The notes under the pieces are model-generated. The model searched no databases. It saw only the letters and a list, made by a program, of their open reading frames with translations, and was not told the DNA's origin. From an uncultured Collinsella sp. (GTDB taxonomy: Bacteria > Actinomycetota > Coriobacteriia > Coriobacteriales > Coriobacteriaceae), in assembly GCA_902476475.1 (NCBI GenBank), contig CABSDO010000003.1, forward strand, positions 1 through 44,827: a stretch of 44,827 nt of DNA, written 5' to 3'. Positions 35,346-43,507 of this stretch are shown piece after piece (positions within the stretch are counted from its first letter, which is position 1; the number at the start of each line of letters is the position of its first letter). The position numbers were made by a program, and so were the translations under genes.

Positions 35346-37538
35346 TTATGAAGCGTCGGCGGCTATGTGCGCAAGCGCCTCAACGAGCTCTTGCGAGCTC
35401 ACAGGCTTGCTCAGGTGCGCGTTCATGCCCGCCTCACGCGAAAGCCTGCGGTCGTCGGCAAAGGCGTTGGCGCTCACGGCAACAATCGGCGTGGTCGCGG
35501 CATCCTCGCGATCGAGTGCTCGAATCCGACGCGTGGCCTCAAGGCCATCGATACCGGGCATCATGATGTCCATCAACACCGCGTCGTACTCGTACGGCGC
35601 GCTCGCGGCAAACATCTCGACGGCAGACTCGCCATCCTTAGCATGCGTCACGATGGCACCGGCACGGCTGAGCGTAAACTGCGCGATCTCGGCATTCAGA
35701 TCGTTATCCTCTACGAGCAAAACGCGCAAGCCCTGGAGCGCATCGCCGTCTCCCGCATCCGCGGGAACTGCCTGAGGAATCTCGGAGCGGTCGCACTTCT
35801 CGAACGGTAGGCGGATGGTAAACGTCGTCCCCTGCCCCAAGACACTCGTAAAGTTCATGGTTCCGCCCATAAGCTCGACCAACTGTTTTGCGATAGGCGC
35901 GCCCAGGCCAGTTCCCGATGAAGCGCCTTCCACCTGTTGCTCCTCGCGACAAAACGGCTCGTAGAGGTGCTGTTGGAACTCCTCGCTCATACCAATACCG
36001 TTGTCGGCGATCGTGTATTCATAGACGGGGACGCCATCCGCTGGCTCCACCTCGCGGCACACCAGGCGAACATAGCCGCCCTGGCGATTGTACTTGACGG
36101 CATTGCCGGCAATATTGAGCAACAAGCGCTTGAGGTGCGTCACACTCACCCGTGCATAGGGATGATCAAGCGTCTGCTGATCGCAGATAATTGTCACCAG
36201 ACGCTCCTCGGCCTGGCGCTCCAGAATATCGCGCACTTCACAGTTGAGGACCACCAAATTTATGGGTACGAGGTTCAGGTCGACCTGTCCGCTCTCCAGG
36301 CGACTCATATCCAGGGCCTCGTTGGCAAGGTCGAGCAGCAGTCCCGATGCCGTCCAGATCTTTGAGCGGCACTCGGTCTGCTTTTGCAGATCGTCCGCAT
36401 TGGCATCGCCGACCTCGACCATGCCGCGAATACCGTTGATGGGCGTGCGCAGATCGTGGCTCATGCGGCGCAAAAACTCCGTCTTTGCCGAGTTGGCAGA
36501 CGAGGCCTCACGCGCTGCCTTTGCCAGCTTGTCGCCATAGTCGCGCTCCTGCTGCAGCAAGTCCGTCAAACGTCGACGATCAGCGCGGCGACGCACCATC
36601 ACAACAACGGCTATAACACCGCTGTAGAGCACCAGCACGCCGGCAGCAACAGCCGCGACGACCTCAAAGTAGCGCCGCGCCGAGGCATAGGTGTACACGT
36701 AGAACCCGCGCGCTTTTCCAAATGTGCCCAAATACCACTCGCCGCTGGCGTTGACCAGTCGGACTTTGCCGGGCAGGCATCGATCCTTAATACCGTCGAC
36801 AATAAAGACATCCGTTGCAGGCAGATTGAATACGCCCAATATGGTGGGTTCAACGGCATTGGTCGCAACGACCTTGCCATCGCTTTCGATCACGATATTG
36901 CCACTGTCGATGGTCTCATAACCACCGAGCAGGCTCTGCAGTTTGAGCGTATTGCTTGCAACTGCCTTCGCGCTCTGATGCCTGACCGCGATAACGATGC
37001 CCTCGCCATCTTGCCGGGTCACGCAACCAATGTCTGCAACCGAATCATCCGAAAGCGTAATGCGGGCGGTATAGGACTTAAGCGGATGGACCGCCACCTC
37101 CAGCACGGGTGCTTCCTTGAGATACGTAGCGAGCGACTCGTAGCCCACGCCATCCGTCGAGGACTCGGACACCAAATTGCCCGATGCGTCCGTCACGATC
37201 AGTGCGCTCACGTTGAACTGGTCGGCATATTGCTCCAGCATGGCGTTATCCACCGAACCGTCGCGCTCCATATCGCGCGCTGTCTCTCCGGCGATCTCCA
37301 TAACGCGAATCAAGTTTTTGGTCGTATAGGCGCTATTGAATGCATCGTAGGAAAGGCTCTGCGTCGCCACGTAATCGACAACGTCGGCAAAGCGCTGCTC
37401 GGCCTGAGCTGTCGTGTAGCCGTAGCTCATCATGCCGGCAACAACCGAGAGCGCTATCCCCAGCAGGGCGACAAGGAGCCATGCCCCTGTCGAACGATTG
37501 CCCCGCTCCTGAACGGCGTGGTCGGGTGCATCGATCAT
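35346..37538 (-). CDS. Hybrid sensor histidine kinase with extracytoplasmic sensor
   Basis: 730 residues: helix 1 (about 19-38), an extracytoplasmic sensor of about 250 residues of CHASE/Cache type (41-290, SSTDGVGYESLATYLKEA), helix 2 (about 291-315), a coiled linker, HisKA with His361 (SHDLRTPING), an HATPase domain (DNGIGM, GTGLGA) and a receiver with Asp657. It overlaps the upstream solute-binding lipoprotein gene by ATGA, so the two are made together; the lipoprotein probably hands its ligand to this kinase. There is no HPt or DNA-binding output. It resembles the 31951-34755 kinase in the core and receiver. Confidence 0.88.
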   Translation of the reverse strand: MIDAPDHAVQERGNRSTGAWLLVALLGIALSVVAGMMSYGYTTAQAEQRFADVVDYVATQSLSYDAFNSAYTTKNLIRVMEIAGETARDMERDGSVDNAMLEQYADQFNVSALIVTDASGNLVSESSTDGVGYESLATYLKEAPVLEVAVHPLKSYTARITLSDDSVADIGCVTRQDGEGIVIAVRHQSAKAVASNTLKLQSLLGGYETIDSGNIVIESDGKVVATNAVEPTILGVFNLPATDVFIVDGIKDRCLPGKVRLVNASGEWYLGTFGKARGFYVYTYASARRYFEVVAAVAAGVLVLYSGVIAVVVMVRRRADRRRLTDLLQQERDYGDKLAKAAREASSANSAKTEFLRRMSHDLRTPINGIRGMVEVGDANADDLQKQTECRSKIWTASGLLLDLANEALDMSRLESGQVDLNLVPINLVVLNCEVRDILERQAEERLVTIICDQQTLDHPYARVSVTHLKRLLLNIAGNAVKYNRQGGYVRLVCREVEPADGVPVYEYTIADNGIGMSEEFQQHLYEPFCREEQQVEGASSGTGLGAPIAKQLVELMGGTMNFTSVLGQGTTFTIRLPFEKCDRSEIPQAVPADAGDGDALQGLRVLLVEDNDLNAEIAQFTLSRAGAIVTHAKDGESAVEMFAASAPYEYDAVLMDIMMPGIDGLEATRRIRALDREDAATTPIVAVSANAFADDRRLSREAGMNAHLSKPVSSQELVEALAHIAADAS

Positions 37539-38404
37539 GACAGGCCCTCCATATTCAAAAATGGCGAAGGGTCATCAAAGTACTTTGACACCAGACGTTC
37601 CATGGTGCCATCGGCAAGCATTTCTTGGTAGGCACGGGTGAGTTTAACGTCGATGCCGCGCGTATCATTGATATCGAAAGCAGTGCCCAAACCAACCTCT
37701 AGCAGCGGCTCATCCAAAATGCGATACGTTACGCCATAGTCTTTTTCGTAGGTGAGCAGCGAGGACTCATGCGCGGCGATGGCGTCGACCAGACCTTCGA
37801 CGAGCGCCGGGTTCAGATATGAGCGGTCCGAAAAGCAGTAGAGTTCTTTGATCTGCGGAACGTTTTCATTTGTACGATTGAGCAAAATGTCCTCGGGCTT
37901 GGTGGTGGACTGGACCGCCACGACTTTATCCTCAAGATCGGCAAGCGTGTAGATATCGCTCTGGGGATCGACCGCGGCTACCTGGCGGCTCGCAAGGTAC
38001 GGGCCGGCCCAACGATACTCGTTTTCGCGACCCGTCATGCTAAAGCTGCCCATGACACAATCGAGTTCGCCGCTCGCCAGCAGCTCTTTCTTCTTTTCCC
38101 AATCGATCAGCTGGTATTTTGGCTTGTAGCCAATGCGAGCCAAAGCCTCGGTTAATATCTCGACATCCAGGCCAACGATATCGCCGTACTCGTCGGTATA
38201 CACAAACGGTGGATAGAGGTCGCTGCCGACGTTGAGCGTCTTGAGGTCGTCGTCTTTGACTTGCGAGGCGTCCAAACCTTCTAATGCAGACGTCGAGGCT
38301 TCGTCATTACGCCCAGAACAGCCAGCTATCGCTACGACAAAGGCGCACGCTACCGCAAGCGCAACAAACAACGATATGGCAACCGAGCGACGGGGTCTTT
38401 TCAT
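37535..38404 (-). CDS. SBP_bac_3 solute-binding lipoprotein coupled to the kinase
   Basis: 289 residues. A lipoprotein signal peptide ends in the lipobox IAGC (Cys29); then comes one family-3 solute-binding domain (about 55-280) with NVGSDLYPPFVYTDEYGDIVGLDVEI and ALARIGYKPKYQLIDW, typical of amino-acid binders. No ABC permease or ATPase gene is adjacent; instead it shares 4 bases with the kinase gene. This suggests a receptor for the kinase rather than an importer component. ATG at 38404 follows GGAGC; the upstream extension to 38548 would add 48 unsupported residues. A TATTAT box (38447-38452) lies upstream. Confidence 0.9.
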   Translation of the reverse strand: MKRPRRSVAISLFVALAVACAFVVAIAGCSGRNDEASTSALEGLDASQVKDDDLKTLNVGSDLYPPFVYTDEYGDIVGLDVEILTEALARIGYKPKYQLIDWEKKKELLASGELDCVMGSFSMTGRENEYRWAGPYLASRQVAAVDPQSDIYTLADLEDKVVAVQSTTKPEDILLNRTNENVPQIKELYCFSDRSYLNPALVEGLVDAIAAHESSLLTYEKDYGVTYRILDEPLLEVGLGTAFDINDTRGIDVKLTRAYQEMLADGTMERLVSKYFDDPSPFLNMEGLS

Positions 38405-38496
38405 CGAGCTCCAGACGATCCTGTTTACAGACTGAAATGGTAGAAAATAATAGCAAACAAAACCACACGAGTGCCCAATGGTTGCAGGCGTTTTAC

Positions 38497-38538
38497 CATG
38501 CGGGGCCTTCCAGCCGACTTGGCAGAAGGCCCCGCATG
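38497..38538. terminator. Terminator of the MalY/PatB gene
   Basis: CATGCGGGGCCTTC (38497-38510) pairs perfectly with GAAGGCCCCGCATG (38525-38538). It lies 11 bases downstream of the aminotransferase stop on the minus strand and upstream of the lipoprotein promoter. Confidence 0.8.
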
Positions 38539-38548
38539 CAGTGCTCAC

Positions 38549-39763
38549 TTACCGTGTATTAAAAACGTAGCGGTCCAGGCGGTCGCACGCCTCCCTTACG
38601 CGCGAAAGCGGCAGCGCCAGATTCACGCGAATGTGGCAGGGCCCGTGGAACGGACGGCCGTCCTGATACCCCACGCCCACGCGCGCCCCCTCGTCGAGCA
38701 ACCACTGAATATCGCGGCCATGCTCGCGGCACCACTCGGTGCAGTCCAGAAACACCATGTACGTGCCCTGCGGACGTGAATAGGACACGCCCTCAAAATG
38801 CTCGTCCACGTAATCGCAGAAGTACTCGATATTGTCGGCAAGCACCTGGTTGAGCTCGTCCACCCACTCGTAACCTTGCGGCTGGTAGGCACCGATAAGC
38901 GCATGCATAGAGAGGACGTTCATCTCGTTGTAGTGAGTCTTGTTGGACACGGCGCACGCGCGGTCACGCAGCGTCCCGTTGTAGACAATGTGGTAGCTGC
39001 CGACCAGGCCCGCCAGGTTAAACGTCTTGCTCGGCGCATAGAGGGCGACCGTGCGCATGCGGGCATCCTCGCTCACCGACTGCGTCGGGATATGCTTGTG
39101 CCCCGGCAGGATGATATCGGACCAAATCTCGTCCGATATCACCACGCAATCGTGCTGGCGATAGATGTCCATGGCGCGCTCGATCTCGTCGCGCTCCCAT
39201 ACACGGCCGCAGGGATTGTGCGGCGAGCAGAACACCGCAGCATGGATGTGGTTTTGGGCGAGCTTGTGCTCCATGTCCTCAAAGTCCATACGCCACACGC
39301 CCTGATCGTCGAGCTTAAGCGGGCTGTGGACAATGTGATAGCCCGCGGCCTCAATGGACTTGGTAAAGCCGATGTAGGTAGGGCTGTGGACCAGCACCGC
39401 ATCGCCCGGCTGAACATACGCACGCAGCGTCGACACGACACCGCCCAGCACGCCGTTTTCGTAGCCGATATGCTCCGGCGCCAAGCCCTCAACGCCGTTG
39501 CGACGGCTCTGCCATTCGATGATGCGGTCGAAGTACTCGGGGCGCGGATTGAAATAGCCAAACATGGGGTGCTGGGCACGCTGAATGATGTACTCCTGGA
39601 CCGTGGGCACCGTGGCGAAGTTCATGTCCGCCACCCACATGGGAATGCGATCGAAGCCCTCGTCGGGTGCGTTTGGAGCCATGCCGGGGATCTCACCCCA
39701 AGAATCAACGGCGATGGAGTCCATGCCGTGGCGGTCGATAAGCGAGCTAAAGTCGTATTTCAT
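38549..39763 (-). CDS. MalY/PatB-family aminotransferase (cystathionine beta-lyase type)
   Basis: 404-residue PLP enzyme of aminotransferase class I/II. Motifs: MWVADMNF (42-49), NPCGRVW (183-189), ISDEIWSD (209-216) and the PLP lysine in APSKTFN (Lys246). MalY/PatB members cleave cystathionine and other cysteine S-conjugates, giving homocysteine and pyruvate or H2S. ATG at 39763 is supported by GGGAGC; an upstream ATG at 39811 would add 16 residues. Confidence 0.9.
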   Translation of the reverse strand: MKYDFSSLIDRHGMDSIAVDSWGEIPGMAPNAPDEGFDRIPMWVADMNFATVPTVQEYIIQRAQHPMFGYFNPRPEYFDRIIEWQSRRNGVEGLAPEHIGYENGVLGGVVSTLRAYVQPGDAVLVHSPTYIGFTKSIEAAGYHIVHSPLKLDDQGVWRMDFEDMEHKLAQNHIHAAVFCSPHNPCGRVWERDEIERAMDIYRQHDCVVISDEIWSDIILPGHKHIPTQSVSEDARMRTVALYAPSKTFNLAGLVGSYHIVYNGTLRDRACAVSNKTHYNEMNVLSMHALIGAYQPQGYEWVDELNQVLADNIEYFCDYVDEHFEGVSYSRPQGTYMVFLDCTEWCREHGRDIQWLLDEGARVGVGYQDGRPFHGPCHIRVNLALPLSRVREACDRLDRYVFNTR

Positions 39764-39874
39764 GCTGAGCTCCCGTGCGAAGTGATTGTTTTGGTAGGCG
39801 TTATTGTCCACCAGCGTGGGCGGTTTTGGCGCGGAGTTTGGCGCTTAATTTGACGGGTGCGGACGAATGGCTGG

Positions 39875-40621
39875 TTAGTCTTGCGCGTCGTTGACGGCGA
39901 CTACGGTTAGCTGGGTTTCGTCGACCGTAAACGATATGTCGAGCCCGGCGTAGGCCAGATGGTAGACGCGGTTTGGTTCGTGCTTGCTGCCCGCGCGGCG
40001 CGGATCTTGGCGTAGAACCTCGACCAAGCCGGGGAGCTTTGCGGGCGGGACCATATCCTGCAGTGCTTGCGGAAACTTAACATCGAGCTCTTGCCACGGA
40101 GCATCCTCGATCCAGCCGCCGGTCGCATCCAAGTGGCAGTCCGCAAACGGAATGTAGGGCTTAATGTCGTAGATGGGCGTGCCGTCGCGCAGATCGGCCC
40201 CCAGCACATAGATGATGGGGCCATCGTCGGTGAGCTCGACACGATCGAGCTTGACGCAGGTGAGACCGATGGGATTAGGGCGAAACGGGCTGCGCGTGGC
40301 GAAGACGCCCACACGCTCGGCTCCACCCAGGCGCGGCGGACGCACAGTTTTCGACCATTTTGCGTTGGTGCCGGACCTGTCCTGCGACTTGGCATCGGCA
40401 ACTATGTCCTTAGCCGTGCCGCCGGGCGTTCCGTTTTCGAAGCGCCACAGCAGCCACAGGTGAGAGAAGGAGTCCAGACCCTCAACCGCTGCATTGGAGG
40501 CAAATTCCGGCTCAAAAACGATGCGTCCCTGCAGATGGGGCGCCAAAAAGCTGTTGCGCGGAATGCCGAACTTCTGCGGCAGGTCGGTATGTATGTGTGC
40601 AATAGGTTCCATGCCGGTCAT
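39875..40621 (-). CDS. trmO: tRNA (N6-threonylcarbamoyladenosine-37 N6)-methyltransferase TrmO
   Basis: 248 residues. The TsaA/TrmO signature GVFATRSPFRPNPIGL, the LVWLLW-like SHLWLLWRF, the C-terminal YLPY-like IKPYIPFADC and a tail of about 80 residues are present. TrmO methylates t6A37 of tRNA-Thr. There is no clear ribosome site; ATG 40621 and ATG 40612 are both possible, and a TACAAT box overlaps the first, so the transcript may be nearly leaderless. Confidence 0.9.
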   Translation of the reverse strand: MTGMEPIAHIHTDLPQKFGIPRNSFLAPHLQGRIVFEPEFASNAAVEGLDSFSHLWLLWRFENGTPGGTAKDIVADAKSQDRSGTNAKWSKTVRPPRLGGAERVGVFATRSPFRPNPIGLTCVKLDRVELTDDGPIIYVLGADLRDGTPIYDIKPYIPFADCHLDATGGWIEDAPWQELDVKFPQALQDMVPPAKLPGLVEVLRQDPRRAGSKHEPNRVYHLAYAGLDISFTVDETQLTVVAVNDAQD

Positions 40622-40753
40622 TGTACGGCATGGAGGCGTGGGGCGTTGCGCGCAATTCTTCGCCGCGGACTCCTGTCATGCAACCAACGGTTGCTTGGAA
40701 GGGCGCCTGCCGCCGCGTATGCTTAAGCCATCAACCAGCAGAAAGGAGCCGCT

Positions 40754-41581
40754 ATGGCCTTTGCAGAAAAGCTCATCGCTGTCCGTCGCGCCCATCACCT
40801 TACCCAGGAGCAGCTCGCCGCCAAACTCTTCGTCACACGCCAAGCCGTCAGCCGTTGGGAACGCGGCGAGGTCACACCGGGCATCGACATGATGAAGCTC
40901 ATTGCCGCCGTAACCGGCGAGCCGTTGTCCCACCTGCTCGAAATGCCCGAGCATTATTGTCAGAGCTGCGGCATGATACTCACGCCCAACGACTGCGGCA
41001 CCGATGCCACGGGCGCCACGACCGACCATTACTGCAAGTGGTGCTACGACCACGGCAAGTACACCTACGACACCACCATGGAGGCGATGATCGAGGATTG
41101 CGCCCCGCGGCTGGCGCAAAACACCGGCATGTCGCTCGACGAAGCCGTCTCGCTCATGGGCGCCGTCCTGCCGCAACTGGAGCGCTGGCGCACCGTGCAG
41201 GAAAACGAGGAGCGCTACGGCTCCGAAGCGCGGGTGCGCTATGGCGATGAGGCTATCGATGCAGCAAACGAAGCACTGCTGGATATGGACCCCGAGACAT
41301 GGAACGACATGAAGGAACTTGAACGCGCTATTCTGGGTCAACTCTCGATTGCCATGGGCGATGGCGATGCGAATGGAAGCGAGGCTCGCAAGCTTGTCGC
41401 GATGCATCGTCGCTGGATTGCTCTCAACTGGGGATGCGAGCCCCAGAACGAAGCGTACCTGGGCCTCGCCCACGGCTATCTTGCCGACCAGCGCTTTATC
41501 GACTACTACGACAAGCCCTGCGGCACCGGAGCTACGGCGTTTCTGGTCCAGGCCATCGAGTCGTCTTTGGCGCCTGCATAG
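40754..41581 (+). CDS. XRE-HTH, zinc-ribbon and TipAS-domain regulator
   Basis: 275 residues with three parts. 1-62 is an XRE-type HTH (LTQEQLAAKLFVTRQAVSRWE). 69-105 is a zinc ribbon (Cys69, Cys72, Cys94, Cys97; zf-ribbon_2 type). 155-275 is a TipAS-like antibiotic-recognition domain (MHRRWIALNW, GLAHGYLADQRFIDYYDK). TipAS usually follows a MerR HTH and binds thiopeptides or albicidin; here it follows XRE. It may switch on a response to such peptides or act as a sponge. AAAGGAG precedes the ATG. The divergent gap to trmO is 132 bases. Target genes are unknown. Confidence 0.85.
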   Translation: MAFAEKLIAVRRAHHLTQEQLAAKLFVTRQAVSRWERGEVTPGIDMMKLIAAVTGEPLSHLLEMPEHYCQSCGMILTPNDCGTDATGATTDHYCKWCYDHGKYTYDTTMEAMIEDCAPRLAQNTGMSLDEAVSLMGAVLPQLERWRTVQENEERYGSEARVRYGDEAIDAANEALLDMDPETWNDMKELERAILGQLSIAMGDGDANGSEARKLVAMHRRWIALNWGCEPQNEAYLGLAHGYLADQRFIDYYDKPCGTGATAFLVQAIESSLAPA

Positions 41582-41632
41582 ACCGCGGCGGCTTTGGGTA
41601 TTTCAATCGAAACCTCAACCGATTGGAGACCC

Positions 41633-41878
41633 ATGGCTACTAATCACGAGCTCGTGCTCTACGTTATGACCGGCTGCCCGTATTGCATAAAGGTCAAGCG
41701 CTTTCTGGCCGATAACGGCGTGACCATTCCCGAGCGCAACATCTCAACCGACCCCGAAGCCGAGCAGACACTCATCGCCGTCGGCGGAAAACGCCAGGTT
41801 CCCTGCTTGTTCATCGACGGCAAGCCGCTCTACGAGTCGAGCGACATCATCGCGTGGGTGCAGAAGAACCTGCTCTAG
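41633..41878 (+). CDS. Glutaredoxin
   Basis: 81 residues with the thioredoxin fold. The CPYC active site (15-18), cis-Pro VPCLFIDGK and the YESSDIIAWVQ C-terminal helix are typical. It reduces disulfides or handles glutathione/mycothiol-like thiols; the donor is unknown. ATG at 41633 follows GGAG with 5-base spacing, 51 bases after the XRE-TipAS stop. Confidence 0.9.
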   Translation: MATNHELVLYVMTGCPYCIKVKRFLADNGVTIPERNISTDPEAEQTLIAVGGKRQVPCLFIDGKPLYESSDIIAWVQKNLL

Positions 41879-41931
41879 CGTGCTATTGCGGTCGGCCGGC
41901 CCCAACGCCCCAACCCATACGACCCAAACAT

Positions 41932-41984
41932 GTGCGTCAGCATCCAAAGTCGACATTTTTCGACATCTTTGGATGCTGACGTAC
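41932..41984 (+). terminator. Long hairpin after glutaredoxin
   Basis: GTGCGTCAGCATCCAAAG (41932-41949) and CTTTGGATGCTGACGTAC (41967-41984) pair with one wobble; the inner GTCG/CGAC can pair as well. A TTTTT follows just after (41988-41992). Confidence 0.75.
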
Positions 41985-41996
41985 AGCTTTTTGTGG

Positions 41997-42053
41997 CTAG
42001 TCATTGGGGACGTTCTTAAATGACTAGTCGTTAAAGAACGTCCCCAATGGCTA
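41997..42053. repeat. GGGGACGTTCTT palindromic repeat, copy 3
   Basis: CTAGTCATTGGGGACGTTCTT, an ATGACTAGTCG centre and AAGAACGTCCCCAATGGCTAA. Same family as 19517-19574 and 31803-31858. It stops immediately before the dus stop codon. Confidence 0.85.
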
Positions 42054-42054
42054 A

Positions 42055-43008
42055 CTAGCCGTGGAAGCGGGCTATGGGTGCGAGTGGCTGCTCGCGAAAG
42101 ACGCGCTCGACGGCGGCGCGGTATTCGTCAACCTTTTTGGTCTTACGTACGAGCTTGTGAACGGTAGCGGGGTCAGCGAAGGCGCATTTGGCGTAGAACC
42201 ACCACTCCTTCATGCGAAAGACCGCGTTGCCGCCAATCTCTTCTGCATATGCCGCAAACAGCGTGTCGTGGAAGCGCTGCAGCTCAGCAGCCGTTGCAGC
42301 AGGGCCGCCCTTGACCATGCGAGCCAGCGCGGGGTTCGCAAGCAAGCCACGCCCCAGCATCACATGGCGTGTACCGGGATAGGCCTCCACCAGCGCGTCC
42401 ACGTCCTCAAGATCAAAGATGTCGCCGTTGTATGCCACCGGGAACGGCGCGCGCTCCAGCGTCTCGCCGTAAAACGCTTTGCGCGGCGAGCCCGTGTAAC
42501 GATCCTTTTGCACGCGCGGATGCACGATTAGCTCTGCCAGCGGCATGCGACAGTACAGGTCAAGCACGCGCTCGTATTCGTCGTCACTCTCCAGCCCCAG
42601 CCTGGTTTTTACCGACACCGGCAACGGCGAACGTTCGCACACATCGCTCAAGAACACTTCGAGCTCGTCCAAGTGGCGCAAAAAGCCCGAGCCCTTGCCC
42701 TTGGCGACAACCGTCCCCGAGGGGCAACCCAAGTTGAGATTGACCTCGCGATAGCCCATGTCGGCGAGCACCTGTGCCGCCCACACAAACTCGTCCGCGT
42801 TCTTGGACATCAACTGAGGCACCACGTTGAGCCCCTGGTTATTGGCAGGATCGATCTCCTTAAACGCCTTGCCGCCAAAGCGGTTTCCCACCCGCGGCGG
42901 CGGCAAAAACGGCGTGTAATAGCAATCGAGCGCACCGAAGCACTCCGCATGCACGCGACGGAACACATGCCCGGTAATCCCCTCCATAGGGGCAAGCGAA
43001 AGAATCAT
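42055..43008 (-). CDS. dus: tRNA-dihydrouridine synthase
   Basis: 317-residue FMN TIM-barrel enzyme that reduces uridines of tRNA. The opening LAPMEGITGHVFRR, the catalytic Cys95 in NLGCPSG, SVKTRLG and IVHPRVQ are all typical, and the C-terminal helical part follows. AGAAGAG precedes the ATG. A DusB/DusC-type assignment is not possible by eye. Confidence 0.93.
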   Translation of the reverse strand: MILSLAPMEGITGHVFRRVHAECFGALDCYYTPFLPPPRVGNRFGGKAFKEIDPANNQGLNVVPQLMSKNADEFVWAAQVLADMGYREVNLNLGCPSGTVVAKGKGSGFLRHLDELEVFLSDVCERSPLPVSVKTRLGLESDDEYERVLDLYCRMPLAELIVHPRVQKDRYTGSPRKAFYGETLERAPFPVAYNGDIFDLEDVDALVEAYPGTRHVMLGRGLLANPALARMVKGGPAATAAELQRFHDTLFAAYAEEIGGNAVFRMKEWWFYAKCAFADPATVHKLVRKTKKVDEYRAAVERVFREQPLAPIARFHG

Positions 43009-43031
43009 CTACTCTTCTCTCATATCAACGG

Positions 43032-43063
43032 ATGTGACAAAGGAACCGCCCCCTTGTTACATG
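43032..43063. repeat. GTGACAAAGG palindromic repeat, copy 3
   Basis: ATGTGACAAAGG and CCCTTGTTACAT are inverse copies around AACCGCC; related to 10051-10085 and 13780-13812. It lies just upstream of dus in the otherwise empty stretch 43009-43147. Confidence 0.75.
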
Positions 43064-43147
43064 CATTATGCCTTGTGCTTCAGATGATTCACAAGGCAGA
43101 GGTAGCTGCTTGACGATAATCACCCTTCCATCCGTCGCCTTACGCAA

Positions 43148-43329
43148 CGAAGGTGAATGCTTTTCCGCGAAGTGAACGGGTGAAATCGGACCCTCGATGC
43201 ATCGACACTTTGGGAAGGCCAATTCCTGCGGTTTTATCACTCAAATCCTGCGGTTTTAGCGTCGAAAAACGTGGGTGCTTCAGGGGTCCAAATTAGGTCG
43301 TTCACTTCTCGGGAAACCATTCACCTTCG
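43148..43329. repeat. 182-bp imperfect inverted-repeat element
   Basis: The outer arms CGAAGGTGAATGC/TTTTCCGCGAAGTGAACG (43148-43178) and CGTTCACTTCTCGGG/AAACCATTCACCTTCG (43299-43329) are close inverse copies. Further in, GGACCCTCG...GCATCGAC faces GGGTGCTTCAGGGGTCC, and TCCTGCGGTTTTA occurs twice as a direct repeat (43224-43236 and 43245-43257). It has no coding gene. A second copy lies at 44694-44790. It is probably a MITE- or BIME-like element. Confidence 0.7.
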
Positions 43330-43507
43330 ATTTGCTGTTTGCGGGCATCGGAAGCGGCTTCATGCTCCAAAAGACGACGTTCGCGATCAAACGATCACCA
43401 ACAGCACGCTGTTGACCGCTATGTATGAACAACAGACATCCTCCACTCATCTATACTCAAGAGCGTGTGCGCATCGCCCCCGAAAAACGATGAGAGCCGA
43501 GGCCCCC

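Noticed and set aside
43271..43507. Extended N terminus (79 residues) of the orphan membrane protein
   Set aside because: It lies within the inverted-repeat element, is Arg- and His-rich, and lacks a ribosome site; the ATG at 43508 has one.
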